A stretch of DNA of 64,000 nucleotides. Origin: Pseudomonas triticifolii. GTDB lineage: Bacteria; Pseudomonadota; Gammaproteobacteria; Pseudomonadales; Pseudomonadaceae. The stretch is taken from NCBI RefSeq assembly GCF_014358015.1, contig NZ_JACONV010000002.1:434001-498000 (forward strand). The letters are read 5' to 3'. Below are positions 33,921 to 42,945 of the stretch, piece by piece; position 1 is the stretch's first letter; every line of letters starts with the position of its first letter. The notes under the pieces are model-generated. The model saw only the letters and a program-made list of their open reading frames with translations. It ran no database searches and was not told the DNA's origin. The translations under genes and the position numbers were made by a program.

Positions 33921-33946
33921 CGAAAACACCGCTGCAAGCGTGCAGC
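33921..33946 (-). terminator. Probable terminator of moaCDE
   Basis: GCTGCA (33931-33936) pairs perfectly with TGCAGC (33941-33946) around AGCG; the minus strand then reads GGTGTTTT. Short stem, moderate confidence. Confidence 0.55.
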
Positions 33947-33956
33947 TAAACCTGGA

Positions 33957-34406
33957 TCATTTCCAACGGTCAACTGCCTGATGATCGCTGTGGCGCCCTT
34001 CGACCCAACGCTCGCCTTCGGGCGTGTTCTCGCGCTTCCAGAAGGGCGCGCGGGTCTTGAGGTAGTCCATGACAAAGTCGCAGGCCTCGAATGCGGCCTG
34101 ACGGTGGGCGCTGGCAACGCCGACAAACACGATCGGCTCACCGGGCTCCAGCACGCCGACCCGATGCAGAACGTCGAGTCTGAGTAACGGCCAGCGCTGC
34201 TCGGCTTCGGCAACGATCTTCGCCAACGCCTTTTCAGTCATGCCGGGATAATGCTCCAGAAACATGCCGGACACTTCGCGACCGTCGTTGAAGTCACGTA
34301 CGTAACCGATAAAGCTCACCACTGCACCAATGCCGACATTAGCCGCATGCAGTGCATTCACTTCAGTCCCGGGATCGAACGCTGCCGACTGCACGCGAAT
34401 CGCCAT
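33957..34406 (-). CDS. moaE: Molybdopterin synthase catalytic subunit
   Basis: With MoaD forms molybdopterin synthase, which inserts two sulfurs into precursor Z. 149 residues. Conserved segments are VVSFIGYVRDFNDGREVSGM, FVGVASAHRQAAFEACDFVM and the lysine-rich active-site stretch KTRAPFWKRE. GGAGG within the end of moaD serves as its ribosome site, with a 2-base gap, so translationally linked. Last gene of moaC-moaD-moaE. Cytoplasmic; supplies molybdenum cofactor to enzymes such as nitrate reductase. Confidence 0.95.
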   Translation of the reverse strand: MAIRVQSAAFDPGTEVNALHAANVGIGAVVSFIGYVRDFNDGREVSGMFLEHYPGMTEKALAKIVAEAEQRWPLLRLDVLHRVGVLEPGEPIVFVGVASAHRQAAFEACDFVMDYLKTRAPFWKRENTPEGERWVEGRHSDHQAVDRWK

Positions 34407-34408
34407 GA

Positions 34409-34654
34409 TCAGCCTCCGGTCACGGTCGGAAAGAACGCGACCTCATCGCCGTCCTGTATCGGCTCGTCGAGCTGACACAGTTCCTGATTGCGCGCGCACA
34501 TGACGTTCTGTTCACCCAACACCTGCCAGGCCTCGCCACGCTGCAGCAAATGCTGACGCAAGGCGTCCAGCGTCGCAAAGTCACCCTCGACCCGCTCGCT
34601 GTCCAGGCCTAACGCTTCGCGATAACGGGCAAAGTACTGGACCTGCACGCTCAT
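34409..34654 (-). CDS. moaD: Molybdopterin synthase sulfur carrier subunit
   Basis: Ubiquitin-fold protein whose C-terminal Gly-Gly is thiocarboxylated and donates sulfur. 81 residues ending FFPTVTGG, so the essential terminus is present. N-terminal [14 protein letters not shown] and the loop [10 protein letters not shown] are family-typical. The ATG overlaps the moaC stop by 4 bases (ATGA). No moeB-like activating gene is in this window. Confidence 0.95.
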   Translation of the reverse strand: MSVQVQYFARYREALGLDSERVEGDFATLDALRQHLLQRGEAWQVLGEQNVMCARNQELCQLDEPIQDGDEVAFFPTVTGG

Positions 34655-35136
34655 TGACCCGCCCCTCCATCTTCAGCGACAAAGTGACCGCTCTTGCCGC
34701 CTAGCTTCTCCAGCAGACGGACCGACTCGATGACCATGCCGCGATCCACCGCCTTGCACATGTCATAGATGGTCAGCGCCGCAACGCTGGCGGCCGTCAG
34801 CGCTTCCATTTCCACACCGGTCTGCCCCGCCAGCTTGCAGCGCGCCATGATACGAACCGTGTCATCACCTTCGGCGGCCAGTTCGACCTTGACGCTGGTC
34901 AGCATCAACGGATGGCAGAGCGGGATCAGGTCGCTGGTTTTCTTCGCTGCCTGAATGCCTGCAATGCGGGCCACAGCGAACACATCACCCTTGGGATGGC
35001 CGCCGCTTGTGATCATTTGCAACGTGGTGGGCAGCATGCGCACGAGCGCGCAAGCCACGGCTTCACGGGACGTTACCGCTTTATCGGTAACGTCGACCAT
35101 ATTGGCGCGGCCTTGAGAATCGAGATGAGTGAGCAC
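34651..35136 (-). CDS. moaC: Cyclic pyranopterin monophosphate synthase accessory protein
   Basis: Acts with MoaA to convert a GTP-derived intermediate into cyclic pyranopterin. 161 residues. Typical segments are [33 protein letters not shown] and [20 protein letters not shown], with the catalytic lysine in MCKAVDRG. The start is the GTG at 35136, with AGGAG upstream; this site lies inside an inverted repeat (CTCCTG/CAGGAG), which may modulate translation. moaA and moaB are absent here, so the pathway is completed elsewhere in the genome. Confidence 0.95.
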   Translation of the reverse strand: MLTHLDSQGRANMVDVTDKAVTSREAVACALVRMLPTTLQMITSGGHPKGDVFAVARIAGIQAAKKTSDLIPLCHPLMLTSVKVELAAEGDDTVRIMARCKLAGQTGVEMEALTAASVAALTIYDMCKAVDRGMVIESVRLLEKLGGKSGHFVAEDGGAGQ

Positions 35137-35237
35137 AGTTCTACTCCTGAACAGGAGCGGCGATTGTAAACCTAAAAACGCGGGAGGGGGCCGACCGGCC
35201 GCAGACAGCGCAGACGACGCGGGTCCAGGCCTGACTG

Positions 35238-35317
35238 AAAAAAGGTGCTACAGACGCCCTGCTTCCGGCGTCTGTGCAGCCCTTGTGGTGTGCAAGCTCG
35301 CGCCCACGAGCTTGCAC
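35238..35317 (-). terminator. Two-hairpin terminator region of the PhoH gene
   Basis: Downstream of the minus-strand PhoH gene, GTGCAAGCTCG/CGAGCTTGCAC (35290-35317) is a perfect 11-base stem, followed by CAGACGCC/GGCGTCTG (35251-35274) and then a T-run on the minus strand at 35243-35238, 7 bases from the second stem. Confidence 0.7.
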
Positions 35318-35363
35318 TTCTCTAGCGACAATTGCGTATCACGCTGACGCTGAGCGTGAACAG

Positions 35364-36758
35364 TTACAAATGGCTCTCCGCATATTCGGCCAGTATCGAA
35401 CGAGGTACGCCTTGCAGGGTGATGTGCACGCCGTTGGGGAAGTCCTTGAAGCGCTCCGTCAGGTAGGTCAGGCCCGAGCTGGTGGCTGACAGGTAAGGGG
35501 TGTCGATCTGCGCCAGGTTGCCCAGGCAGACCACTTTTGAACCCGCACCGGCACGGGTGATGATGGTTTTCATCTGGTGCGGCGTCAGGTTCTGACATTC
35601 GTCGATCAGGATCAGGCTTTGTTGAAAGCTGCGGCCCCGGATGTAGTTGAGGGATTTGAACTGGAGCGGGACTTTGCTGAGGATGTAATCGACGCTGCCA
35701 TGAGTGCTTTCGTCATCCATGTGCAAGGCTTCGAGGTTGTCGGTGATAGCACCAAGCCATGGCTCCATTTTTTCCGCTTCGGTGCCGGGCAGGAAGCCGA
35801 TTTCCTGATCGAGCCCCTGAACGCTACGGGTCGCGATGATGCGGCGATAACGCTTGGTGACCATTGTCTGCTCGATGGCAGCGGCGAGGGCCAGAATGGT
35901 TTTACCCGAACCTGCGGCACCGGACAGGTTGACCAGATGAATGTCGGGATCGAGCAAGGCGAACAGGGCCAGGCCCTGATAAATGTCGCGCGGCTTCAAG
36001 CCCCAGGCTTCCTGATGCAGCAGAGGTTCCTGGTGCATGTCCAGAATCAGCAGTTCGTCGTTCTTGACGCCCTTGATCCAGCCGACAAAACCTTGCTCGT
36101 CAACGATGAACTCGTTGATGTGTACCGCTGGAAGGGCTTCATTCAATTGCACGCGGTGCCAGGTACGTCCGCGCTCCTGGCGCGTATCGACTTTGCTGAC
36201 CCGATCCCAGAAGGAGCCGGTCATGTCATGGTAGCCACGGGACAACAGCGAAACATCGTCCACCAGCTGGTCGGTGCTGTAGTCCTCGGCGGCGATGCCA
36301 CAGGCGCGCGCCTTCAGGCGCATGTTGATATCTTTGGTGACCAGCACCACGCTCAGGTCCTTGTTGCGCGCGTGCAAATCAATCAATTGGTTGATGATGA
36401 TGTTGTCGTTCAGGTGTTCCGGCAGCAGGCTGTTGGGCTCTTCACGCTTGCTCATCAGAATCGACAGGAAGCCTTTGAACACGCCGGTGCCGCGATCGAT
36501 CGGCACGCCTTTCTCGACTTCTTCCGGGGACGCCTCGCCCAGCGTCTTGTCGATCAGGCGAATCGCCTGCCGGCACTCAGCGGCTACTGAATGTTTACCT
36601 GCCTTGAGTTTGTCCAGTTCCTCCAGAACGGTCATGGGGATGGCGACGTGGTGTTCTTCGAAATTCAGCAATGCGTTTGGATCATGGATCAATACATTGG
36701 TATCGAGCACGTAAAGGATTGGCTGGTTAGTGGAGGGGGTGCGTCCGTGATCATCCAT
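35364..36758 (-). CDS. PIN-PhoH family protein (PhoH2 type)
   Basis: 464 residues fusing two domains. The N-terminal PIN RNase domain (about 15-155) has acidic residues in LYVLDTNVLIHDP and VTKDINMRLKA. The C-terminal PhoH ATPase has Walker A GAAGSGKT and Walker B LILIDECQN. PhoH2 proteins couple RNA unwinding to PIN cleavage in some bacteria and are often toxin-like; here no antitoxin-like partner is adjacent. AAGGTGAGCG lies before the ATG. Cytoplasmic. Whether this one is an active RNase is inferred from the intact motifs. Confidence 0.93.
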   Translation of the reverse strand: MDDHGRTPSTNQPILYVLDTNVLIHDPNALLNFEEHHVAIPMTVLEELDKLKAGKHSVAAECRQAIRLIDKTLGEASPEEVEKGVPIDRGTGVFKGFLSILMSKREEPNSLLPEHLNDNIIINQLIDLHARNKDLSVVLVTKDINMRLKARACGIAAEDYSTDQLVDDVSLLSRGYHDMTGSFWDRVSKVDTRQERGRTWHRVQLNEALPAVHINEFIVDEQGFVGWIKGVKNDELLILDMHQEPLLHQEAWGLKPRDIYQGLALFALLDPDIHLVNLSGAAGSGKTILALAAAIEQTMVTKRYRRIIATRSVQGLDQEIGFLPGTEAEKMEPWLGAITDNLEALHMDDESTHGSVDYILSKVPLQFKSLNYIRGRSFQQSLILIDECQNLTPHQMKTIITRAGAGSKVVCLGNLAQIDTPYLSATSSGLTYLTERFKDFPNGVHITLQGVPRSILAEYAESHL

Positions 36759-37052
36759 ACTCGCTCACCTTTGTAGTAGCCAGGCGACGCAGAACTGCAA
36801 CAGGACTGCGCCACGAAAAGGCCGCCGGCGTCTTCCCTTCAGGCAGGGTAGACATGTTGCTCAAGGTGGGTCTTTGAGGACGCCACCTGTGTTGCAGGTT
36901 TCGGCGGTCTGTATTCGTAATACAGCAAAAGGGATGACAGAAAAAAGCTCTTTGACAGTTTTTTGAAGTTTATTTCACAGGATGACGAATAGCGCTTGGC
37001 GGACGTTCCCGGCGCGTTTACAGTCGGAAGTCAGCTATAGCCGATTTCCCCG
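36759..37052. other. Region between the PhoH gene and the NodB-fold gene
   Basis: 294 bases. A dyad CTGTATT-CGT-AATACAG lies at 36909-36925 and may be an operator for the PhoH promoter. The rest shows no gene. Confidence 0.4.
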
Positions 37053-38231
37053 TCACTCCCCCTCCGGCGCGTCGTCGTCACTCTCCTCCAGCCCTTGCTC
37101 CACGGGCGTTTCATACAGATTCCTGCAGTCATCCCAGACCAGCTCGCTCTGCGCGGTATTGGCCAGCAGCAAAGGCACTGCCGACTGCGCCTTGTCGGCG
37201 GTGTCGTGGAACACCACCGTGCCGCGACGCCACAACAGCATCAGCGTCAACACGCGGTCTCCGACCTGCTGCGCCGAGAGGCGACCGGTCTCGTCCTGGG
37301 ATTCGATATTCCATAACGACACGCGCAAGTGCTGAGCGCGGAAATAGTCGCCGCTGTCGGCACGTCGATGGCCGTAGGGCGGACGAAACAAAGGCACGTA
37401 GTTGTCCGGCAGAATCTGCTGAACCAGCGCCACACTGCGCCCAATGGAGTCCTGCCAGTCCTGCCATTGGCTGTGCGAGCGATACTCCCAGCCCTGAATA
37501 CCCACGCACTGCTGACGGTAGAGCGACTGCAGGCTGCTGGCCGAACTGCTGTCCAGACGACTTTGAAGACTCTTGCCCAGTACGAAGAACGTCGCCGTCA
37601 TCTTCTGCTGGCGCATGAAGTCAGCCAGCCAGTCCGTGGCACCATCGGCTGCGCTCGGCCCGCTTTCGAAGTTGAGCATGAAGGTGCGGTCGGGCATCTC
37701 GTCGCCGCTCATTTCATCGGAGTTGTAACGCTCGATCTCGCTGCTGGTCTGCGGAAACAGCGCGGCCATGAACAACAGTTCGTTGAGGTAGCGCTGGTGA
37801 AAGACGGCGCTGGGTCTGGCCCAGGCGGCATAAAACGAACTATCGCCAACCTGGTATTCCTCGGCGCGCTGCCGCAACTGGTCCATGTCCTCGACCAGCA
37901 CGCAGAAGTTGGCATCCTGCTCACAGCTTTTTTGAGCGTTCTGGTAGTTTTCCAGCAGGCGTGACCACAACCGGTGACGCACCACGTTCAGCGACGCCAC
38001 GTTGACGTAGCGCAGCCCTAGGCGCTGCTTGAGGCCGTCCTCATCCAGCTTTTCGCTGAGAAACAACTGATGGGCGAAGGCAAGGATTTCGGCACGAGAC
38101 GCCACGTCGAACAACGCAGGCGTCTCCAGGCGCTCGGGCCAGACACTACGATCCATCGTGGCGATGACCGGTGCGGCTGCCTGCGCCTGAACCCAGAACA
38201 GACCCGCGAAAACTGCTAGAACGATACGCAA
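37053..38231 (-). CDS. NodB-fold polysaccharide deacetylase-like protein with altered active site
   Basis: 392 residues with an N-terminal signal peptide (about 1-20, ending AQAAA), so periplasmic. The NodB domain covers roughly 183-360. RPPYGHRR (283-290) is intact, but the catalytic TFDDGP motif reads NFESGP (Glu189, Ser190) and the metal motif HSxxH reads HSQWQ (His253, Gln257), so metal binding and deacetylation are doubtful. An N-terminal helical region (~20-180) is extra to the domain. The start appears to be a TTG at 38231 with AGAGGG upstream. Standing 1.8 kb before algD, it may bind rather than modify a polysaccharide, but this is inference. Confidence 0.8.
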   Translation of the reverse strand: MRIVLAVFAGLFWVQAQAAAPVIATMDRSVWPERLETPALFDVASRAEILAFAHQLFLSEKLDEDGLKQRLGLRYVNVASLNVVRHRLWSRLLENYQNAQKSCEQDANFCVLVEDMDQLRQRAEEYQVGDSSFYAAWARPSAVFHQRYLNELLFMAALFPQTSSEIERYNSDEMSGDEMPDRTFMLNFESGPSAADGATDWLADFMRQQKMTATFFVLGKSLQSRLDSSSASSLQSLYRQQCVGIQGWEYRSHSQWQDWQDSIGRSVALVQQILPDNYVPLFRPPYGHRRADSGDYFRAQHLRVSLWNIESQDETGRLSAQQVGDRVLTLMLLWRRGTVVFHDTADKAQSAVPLLLANTAQSELVWDDCRNLYETPVEQGLEESDDDAPEGE

Positions 38232-38414
38232 ACCCTTTGCCCTCTCACTCGACCTTCAACGCGCGCCACTATAGCTGATATAGGTGTCACGCCTGATGTC
38301 AGCTTGCATACAGACGCCTTGCAAATCACCAACAGGCTCTCTCTATTGCCACCATTACTGGAGTCGGGCGCTGGCAGCCCCTAGAATCCCTCGACGTTCA
38401 AAGGAGACGACTTC

Positions 38415-39194
38415 ATGCTGATGGTGATTTCCCCAGCGAAAACCCTCGATTTCGAAACGCCACCCACCACCGGGCGTTTCACCCAGCCGCAGTACCTGGA
38501 TCATTCCCAGGAACTGATCAGCCAGCTTCGTGAACTGACGCCGGCTCAGATCGCCGAGCTGATGCATCTCTCCGACAAGCTCGCAGGGCTCAACGCTGCG
38601 CGCTTCGGCAGCTGGAACCCGGCGTTTACCCTGGACAACGCCAAGCAGGCGCTGCTGGCATTCAAAGGTGATGTGTACACGGGCCTGCAGGCCGAAACCC
38701 TTGACGAAGACCAACTGGCTTACGCTCAGGATCACCTGCGCATGCTTTCCGGGCTGTACGGACTGCTGCGGCCTCTTGACCTGATGCAGCCTTATCGTCT
38801 GGAGATGGGCACACGCCTGGCCAATGCGCGCGGCAAGGATCTCTATGCCTTCTGGGACACACGCATCAGCGAATGGCTGAACCAGGCGCTGGTCGAGCAA
38901 GGCGATGACTTGCTGCTGAACCTGGCGTCCACCGAGTACTTCTCGGCGGTCAAACGCTCGGCACTCAAGGCTCGTATCATTGATACCGAGTTCAAGGACA
39001 TGAAGAACGGCCAGTACAAGATCATCAGCTTTTACGCCAAAAAGGCACGCGGCATGATGAGCCGGTTCGTTATAGAAGAACGCATTAATACGCCCGAAGC
39101 CCTGAAGGACTTCAAAAGCCACGGCTATCGCTACAGCGCCGAGCACTCCTCCCCGTCCAAGTTGGTCTTTCTGCGCGACGTGCAGGATCAGTGA
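38415..39194 (+). CDS. yaaA: Peroxide stress protein YaaA (DUF328/UPF0246)
   Basis: 259 residues, full family length. Starts [20 protein letters not shown]; conserved segments are [40 protein letters not shown] and [14 protein letters not shown]. In E. coli YaaA protects DNA by lowering free iron during peroxide stress and belongs to the OxyR regulon. AAAGGAGACGACTTC precedes the ATG. It lies alone, followed by a hairpin. Confidence 0.94.
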   Translation: MLMVISPAKTLDFETPPTTGRFTQPQYLDHSQELISQLRELTPAQIAELMHLSDKLAGLNAARFGSWNPAFTLDNAKQALLAFKGDVYTGLQAETLDEDQLAYAQDHLRMLSGLYGLLRPLDLMQPYRLEMGTRLANARGKDLYAFWDTRISEWLNQALVEQGDDLLLNLASTEYFSAVKRSALKARIIDTEFKDMKNGQYKIISFYAKKARGMMSRFVIEERINTPEALKDFKSHGYRYSAEHSSPSKLVFLRDVQDQ

Positions 39195-40007
39195 CCGTGT
39201 CAATGTTATGTAGCGCTCAGGCGCTACATAACGCAGCCCCTTATTTCAACCCCTGAGCGACGGCTTTATGACGCCGGTTAAATGGCAACTAGCGCACCGC
39301 TTGTCCGACAAGAAAATTTCTCCGAAAAATAAACAATTTTTTTCGCTAGTAGCACTTTGATTTTTGCAAGTGATAGCACATTCATATCTACCGCCTTTAA
39401 CCCCCGCCAACTAAGGCCCAAACAGAAAGTGCCATCATCGTGCGACTATTTGTGTCACGCCTTCGATACACGAAATTCTCCAAAACAGGACGAGCGGCCA
39501 GGAACTAAATACGAAACCTTACGTTCCTACATCCCGTAACAATTCTCGGCGACCCTGTAAGAGATCACTTACGGGCTAGCGAGGATAAAGGGACGTTACC
39601 AGCAACACTGTCTTATCCTTGGATAGGGCTGTAGGTACTGAAATTAAAACTCACATCACTAGTTGAAGTAGGTAGACAGGCGAAGCACCTGACAGGTGTG
39701 ACGCGCAGGACTCGACAAGGACTGCCATGGCTCTGGCCAGCGGCTTTCAGTTCCTGATCCGCCGTCCGTCGCCACACAGGAGTCGTTTACTGCATCCAAG
39801 AGAGCAGGGCCCTGCCCCATCGGGACAGATCACTTGCCGCTTGTACTTAGTGTCATTTGAGTTCGCCTCGTTTGTTTAGGCACTCACTCATTAAATATGC
39901 CTGCGTTAGTTAGATGGCCTTCACAAGCCGTCCCGGCTGACGTGTGACATCTGCTGGCCAAAATTAATATCCAGCCAACTTATGGCGTGAAAATCGAGGA
40001 GAGTACG
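39195..40007. promoter_or_regulatory. Long upstream region of the alginate operon
   Basis: 813 bases without a convincing gene. Weak candidates: GAACTA at 39502-39507 spaced 17 from TCCTA, which partly matches the AlgU (sigma-22) consensus GAACTT-N16/17-TCTGA and also lies in an AGGAAC-N17-GTTCCT dyad; and GCCGTCCGTC at 39761-39770, one base off the AlgR-type ACCGTTCGTC core. Such a long region fits the multi-activator control of algD known in pseudomonads. Confidence 0.55.
39205..39232 (+). terminator. Hairpin after yaaA
   Basis: GTTATGTAGCGC (39205-39216) pairs perfectly with GCGCTACATAAC (39221-39232) around TCAG. No T-run follows, so it may be a mRNA 3'-end protector or a factor-assisted terminator. 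Confidence 0.6.
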
Positions 40008-41324
40008 ATGCGTATCAGCATCTTTGGTTTGGGTTATGTCGGTGCCGTCTGTGCCGGTTGTCTTTCTGCCCGTGGCCATGAAGTCGTAGGTGTGGATATT
40101 TCCAGCACCAAGATCGACCTGATCAATAACGGCAAATCGCCTATCGTTGAGCCAGGCCTGGAAGAGCTGCTGGCGAAAGGTATTCGCACAGGCAAACTGC
40201 GCGGTACCACAGACTTTTCCGAGGCCATTCGTGCCACTGATCTGTCGATGATCTGCGTGGGTACGCCCAGCAAGAAAAACGGCGATCTGGAACTCGACTA
40301 CATCGAATCCGTCTGCCGCGAAATCGGTTACGTACTGCGTGACAAAACTTCCCGTCACACCATCGTGGTTCGCAGCACCGTACTGCCGGGCACCGTTGCC
40401 AATGTCGTGATCCCGATCCTGGAAGAATGCTCCGGCAAAAAAGCCGGCGTGGACTTTGGCGTGGCCGTGAACCCTGAGTTCCTGCGTGAAAGCACCGCGA
40501 TCAAGGACTACGACCTGCCACCGATGACGGTCATCGGCGAGTTCGACAAGGCCTCGGGTGATGCTCTGCAATCGCTGTACGAAGAACTGGACGCACCGAT
40601 CATCCGCAAGGACATCGCCGTTGCCGAAATGATCAAGTACACCTGCAACGTGTGGCACGCCACCAAGGTCACCTTCGCCAACGAAATCGGCAACATTGCC
40701 AAGGCGGTCGGCGTTGATGGTCGCGAAGTGATGGAAGTGGTCTGCCAGGACAAGGCACTGAACCTGTCCCAGTACTACATGCGTCCTGGCTTCGCATTCG
40801 GCGGCTCCTGCCTGCCCAAAGACGTGCGCGCCCTCACCTACCGAGCCAGCACCCTGGACGTTGATGCCCCGTTGCTCAACTCCCTGATGCGCAGCAACGT
40901 TTCCCAGGTGCAGAACGCCTTCGACATGGTCGCAAGCCATGACACACGTAAAGTCGCCCTGCTGGGTCTGAGCTTCAAGGCCGGTACCGACGACCTGCGT
41001 GAAAGCCCGCTGGTAGAGCTGGCGGAAATGCTGATCGGCAAGGGTTTCGACCTGAGCATCTACGACAGCAACGTCGAGTACGCACGTGTACACGGCGCCA
41101 ACAAAGACTACATCGAATCGAAGATCCCGCACGTGTCATCGCTGCTGAATTCCGACTTCGATCAAGTCATCAATGACTCTGACATCATCATTCTGGGCAA
41201 CCGCGACGAGCGCTTCCGTGCACTCGCCGACAAGACCCCTGAAGGCAAGCGTGTCATCGACCTGGTGGGCTTCATGTCCAAGGCCACCAGCGAAACAGGC
41301 CGTGCCGAAGGTATCTGCTGGTAA
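40008..41324 (+). CDS. algD: GDP-mannose 6-dehydrogenase
   Basis: Oxidises GDP-mannose to GDP-mannuronate in two NAD+-dependent steps, the committed step of alginate synthesis. 438 residues from the ATG at 40008, with CGAGGAGAG upstream. NAD motif GLGYVGAVCAG at the N-terminus; catalytic Cys268 in FGGSCLPKD, the same number as in P. aeruginosa. First gene of the alg operon. A structured intercistronic hairpin follows before alg8. Confidence 0.98.
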   Translation: MRISIFGLGYVGAVCAGCLSARGHEVVGVDISSTKIDLINNGKSPIVEPGLEELLAKGIRTGKLRGTTDFSEAIRATDLSMICVGTPSKKNGDLELDYIESVCREIGYVLRDKTSRHTIVVRSTVLPGTVANVVIPILEECSGKKAGVDFGVAVNPEFLRESTAIKDYDLPPMTVIGEFDKASGDALQSLYEELDAPIIRKDIAVAEMIKYTCNVWHATKVTFANEIGNIAKAVGVDGREVMEVVCQDKALNLSQYYMRPGFAFGGSCLPKDVRALTYRASTLDVDAPLLNSLMRSNVSQVQNAFDMVASHDTRKVALLGLSFKAGTDDLRESPLVELAEMLIGKGFDLSIYDSNVEYARVHGANKDYIESKIPHVSSLLNSDFDQVINDSDIIILGNRDERFRALADKTPEGKRVIDLVGFMSKATSETGRAEGICW

Positions 41325-41331
41325 ATCAGCC

Positions 41332-41400
41332 GCAAGCCACAAGCGCCAAGCTCCAGGCCACTCGTTCAAGCGCAGCTTGAGCCTGGGGCTTGAGGCTTGC
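41332..41400 (+). repeat. Hairpin-forming element between algD and alg8
   Basis: Outer arms GCAAGCC (41332-41338) and GGCTTGC (41394-41400), a longer imperfect stem of CCAAGCTCCAGGC (41346-41358) with GCCTGGGGCTTG (41381-41392), and an inner TCAAGC-GCA-GCTTGA hairpin. A REP-like intercistronic structure. Confidence 0.7.
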
Positions 41401-41422
41401 AACTGACTTAGGGATACAGATT

Positions 41423-42904
41423 ATGCAGAGGCTCAAGCACGGCTTGTTACAAGCCGCCGGTTGGCTGTTTTACCTTAGTTTATTAATGGGCATTGCCACG
41501 GCATTGCCCACCAGTATCTTCGACTCACAGTCCAAGAACTTTATCTTCCTGATTGGCGCTGTCGGTATATGGCGCTATTCGATGGGGATTACGCACTTTG
41601 TGCGCGGAATGATCTTTCTGTACATCGTCTATCCACACTTGCGTCGCAAGGTTCGCAAGTTGGGCAAGGCGGCAGATCCTTCCCATGTGTTTCTGATGGT
41701 CACCAGCTTTCGTATCGACGCGCTGACCACCGCTCAGGTGTACAGCTCGGTCATTCGCGAAGCGATCAACTGCGGCCTGCCGACAACAATCGTCTGCTCG
41801 TTGGTAGAAATGTCCGACGAGCTGTTGGTCAAGGCGATGTGGGCCAGGCTTAACCCGCCTGATCGTGTGAAGCTGGACTTCGTGCGCATTCCGGGGACCG
41901 GCAAGCGTGACGGCCTGGCTTACGGTTTCCGCGCGATCTCACGCCACCTTCCGGACGAGCGCGCCGTGGTTGCCGTGATCGACGGCGACACCGTGCTCAA
42001 CGAAGGCGTCGTGGCCAAGACCGTGCCGTGGTTTCAGCTGTTCGAAAACGTTGGCGGCCTGACCACCAACGAGTTCTGTGAAGTGCGCGGCGGTTACATC
42101 ATGAGCGAATGGCACAAGCTGCGTTTCGCCCAGCGTCACATCAATATGTGCTCGATGGCCCTGTCCAAGCGCGTGCTGACCATGACCGGTCGTATGTCAG
42201 TGTTCCGCGCCACCGTGGTCACCGACCCCGAGTTCATCGCCGACGTGGAAAGCGACTCGCTCAACCACTGGCGCCTGGGCACGTTCCGGTTTCTGACCGG
42301 CGACGACAAATCCAGCTGGTTCAGCCTGATGCGCCTGGGTTACGACACCTTCTACGTGCCGGATGCCGCGATCAACACAGTCGAGCACCCACCGGAGAAG
42401 AGTTTTCTCAAGGCCAGCCGCAAGCTGATGTATCGCTGGTACGGCAACAACCTGCGTCAGAACTCGCGTGCGCTGGGCCTGGGCATTCGTCGTCTGGGGC
42501 TGTTCACCAGCGTGGTGTTGTTCGACCAGCGTGTGTCGATGTGGACCTCCATCCTCGGCCTCACGGTCGCCATCATCGCCAGCTTCAAGTACGGCGGAGC
42601 CTTCCTGCTGATGTACCTGCTGTGGATCGGCATGACCCGCCTGATCCTCACGCTGCTGCTGTCCTTGTCGGGACACAGGATCGGACCTGCCTACCCCATG
42701 ATTCTCTATTACAACCAGATCGTCGGCGCCCTGATGAAGATCTATGTCTTCTTCCGCCTGGACCGCCAGTCCTGGACGCGCCAGGACACCAAACTCAGCC
42801 GCGACATGGCCAGCTTTCAGGGTTGGTTCAACACGTGGTCATCCCGAACCATGACTTTCTCGGCTGGCACCATCTTCGTCGCCGTGCTGTTGACGATGGT
42901 TTGA
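41423..42904 (+). CDS. alg8: Alginate polymerase, glycosyltransferase Alg8
   Basis: Inner-membrane family-2 glycosyltransferase that polymerises mannuronate. 493 residues. Membrane segments flank a cytoplasmic GT domain; VIDGDTVL holds the nucleotide-sugar aspartates and [11 protein letters not shown] and GDDKSSW hold further acidic residues. [20 protein letters not shown] and a C-terminal run of membrane helices ([20 protein letters not shown]) match Alg8. A ribosome site AGGGATACAG precedes the ATG at 41423. Works with Alg44, which supplies the c-di-GMP signal. Confidence 0.97.
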   Translation: MQRLKHGLLQAAGWLFYLSLLMGIATALPTSIFDSQSKNFIFLIGAVGIWRYSMGITHFVRGMIFLYIVYPHLRRKVRKLGKAADPSHVFLMVTSFRIDALTTAQVYSSVIREAINCGLPTTIVCSLVEMSDELLVKAMWARLNPPDRVKLDFVRIPGTGKRDGLAYGFRAISRHLPDERAVVAVIDGDTVLNEGVVAKTVPWFQLFENVGGLTTNEFCEVRGGYIMSEWHKLRFAQRHINMCSMALSKRVLTMTGRMSVFRATVVTDPEFIADVESDSLNHWRLGTFRFLTGDDKSSWFSLMRLGYDTFYVPDAAINTVEHPPEKSFLKASRKLMYRWYGNNLRQNSRALGLGIRRLGLFTSVVLFDQRVSMWTSILGLTVAIIASFKYGGAFLLMYLLWIGMTRLILTLLLSLSGHRIGPAYPMILYYNQIVGALMKIYVFFRLDRQSWTRQDTKLSRDMASFQGWFNTWSSRTMTFSAGTIFVAVLLTMV

Positions 42905-42945
42905 CCGGACCAACGGATTAATCGCTTAAGTAGGAAAAATTAGCC

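Noticed and set aside
39357..39539. 60-codon frame in the algD upstream region
   Set aside because: No ribosome site or family similarity recognised; AT-rich regulatory DNA opens frames by chance.
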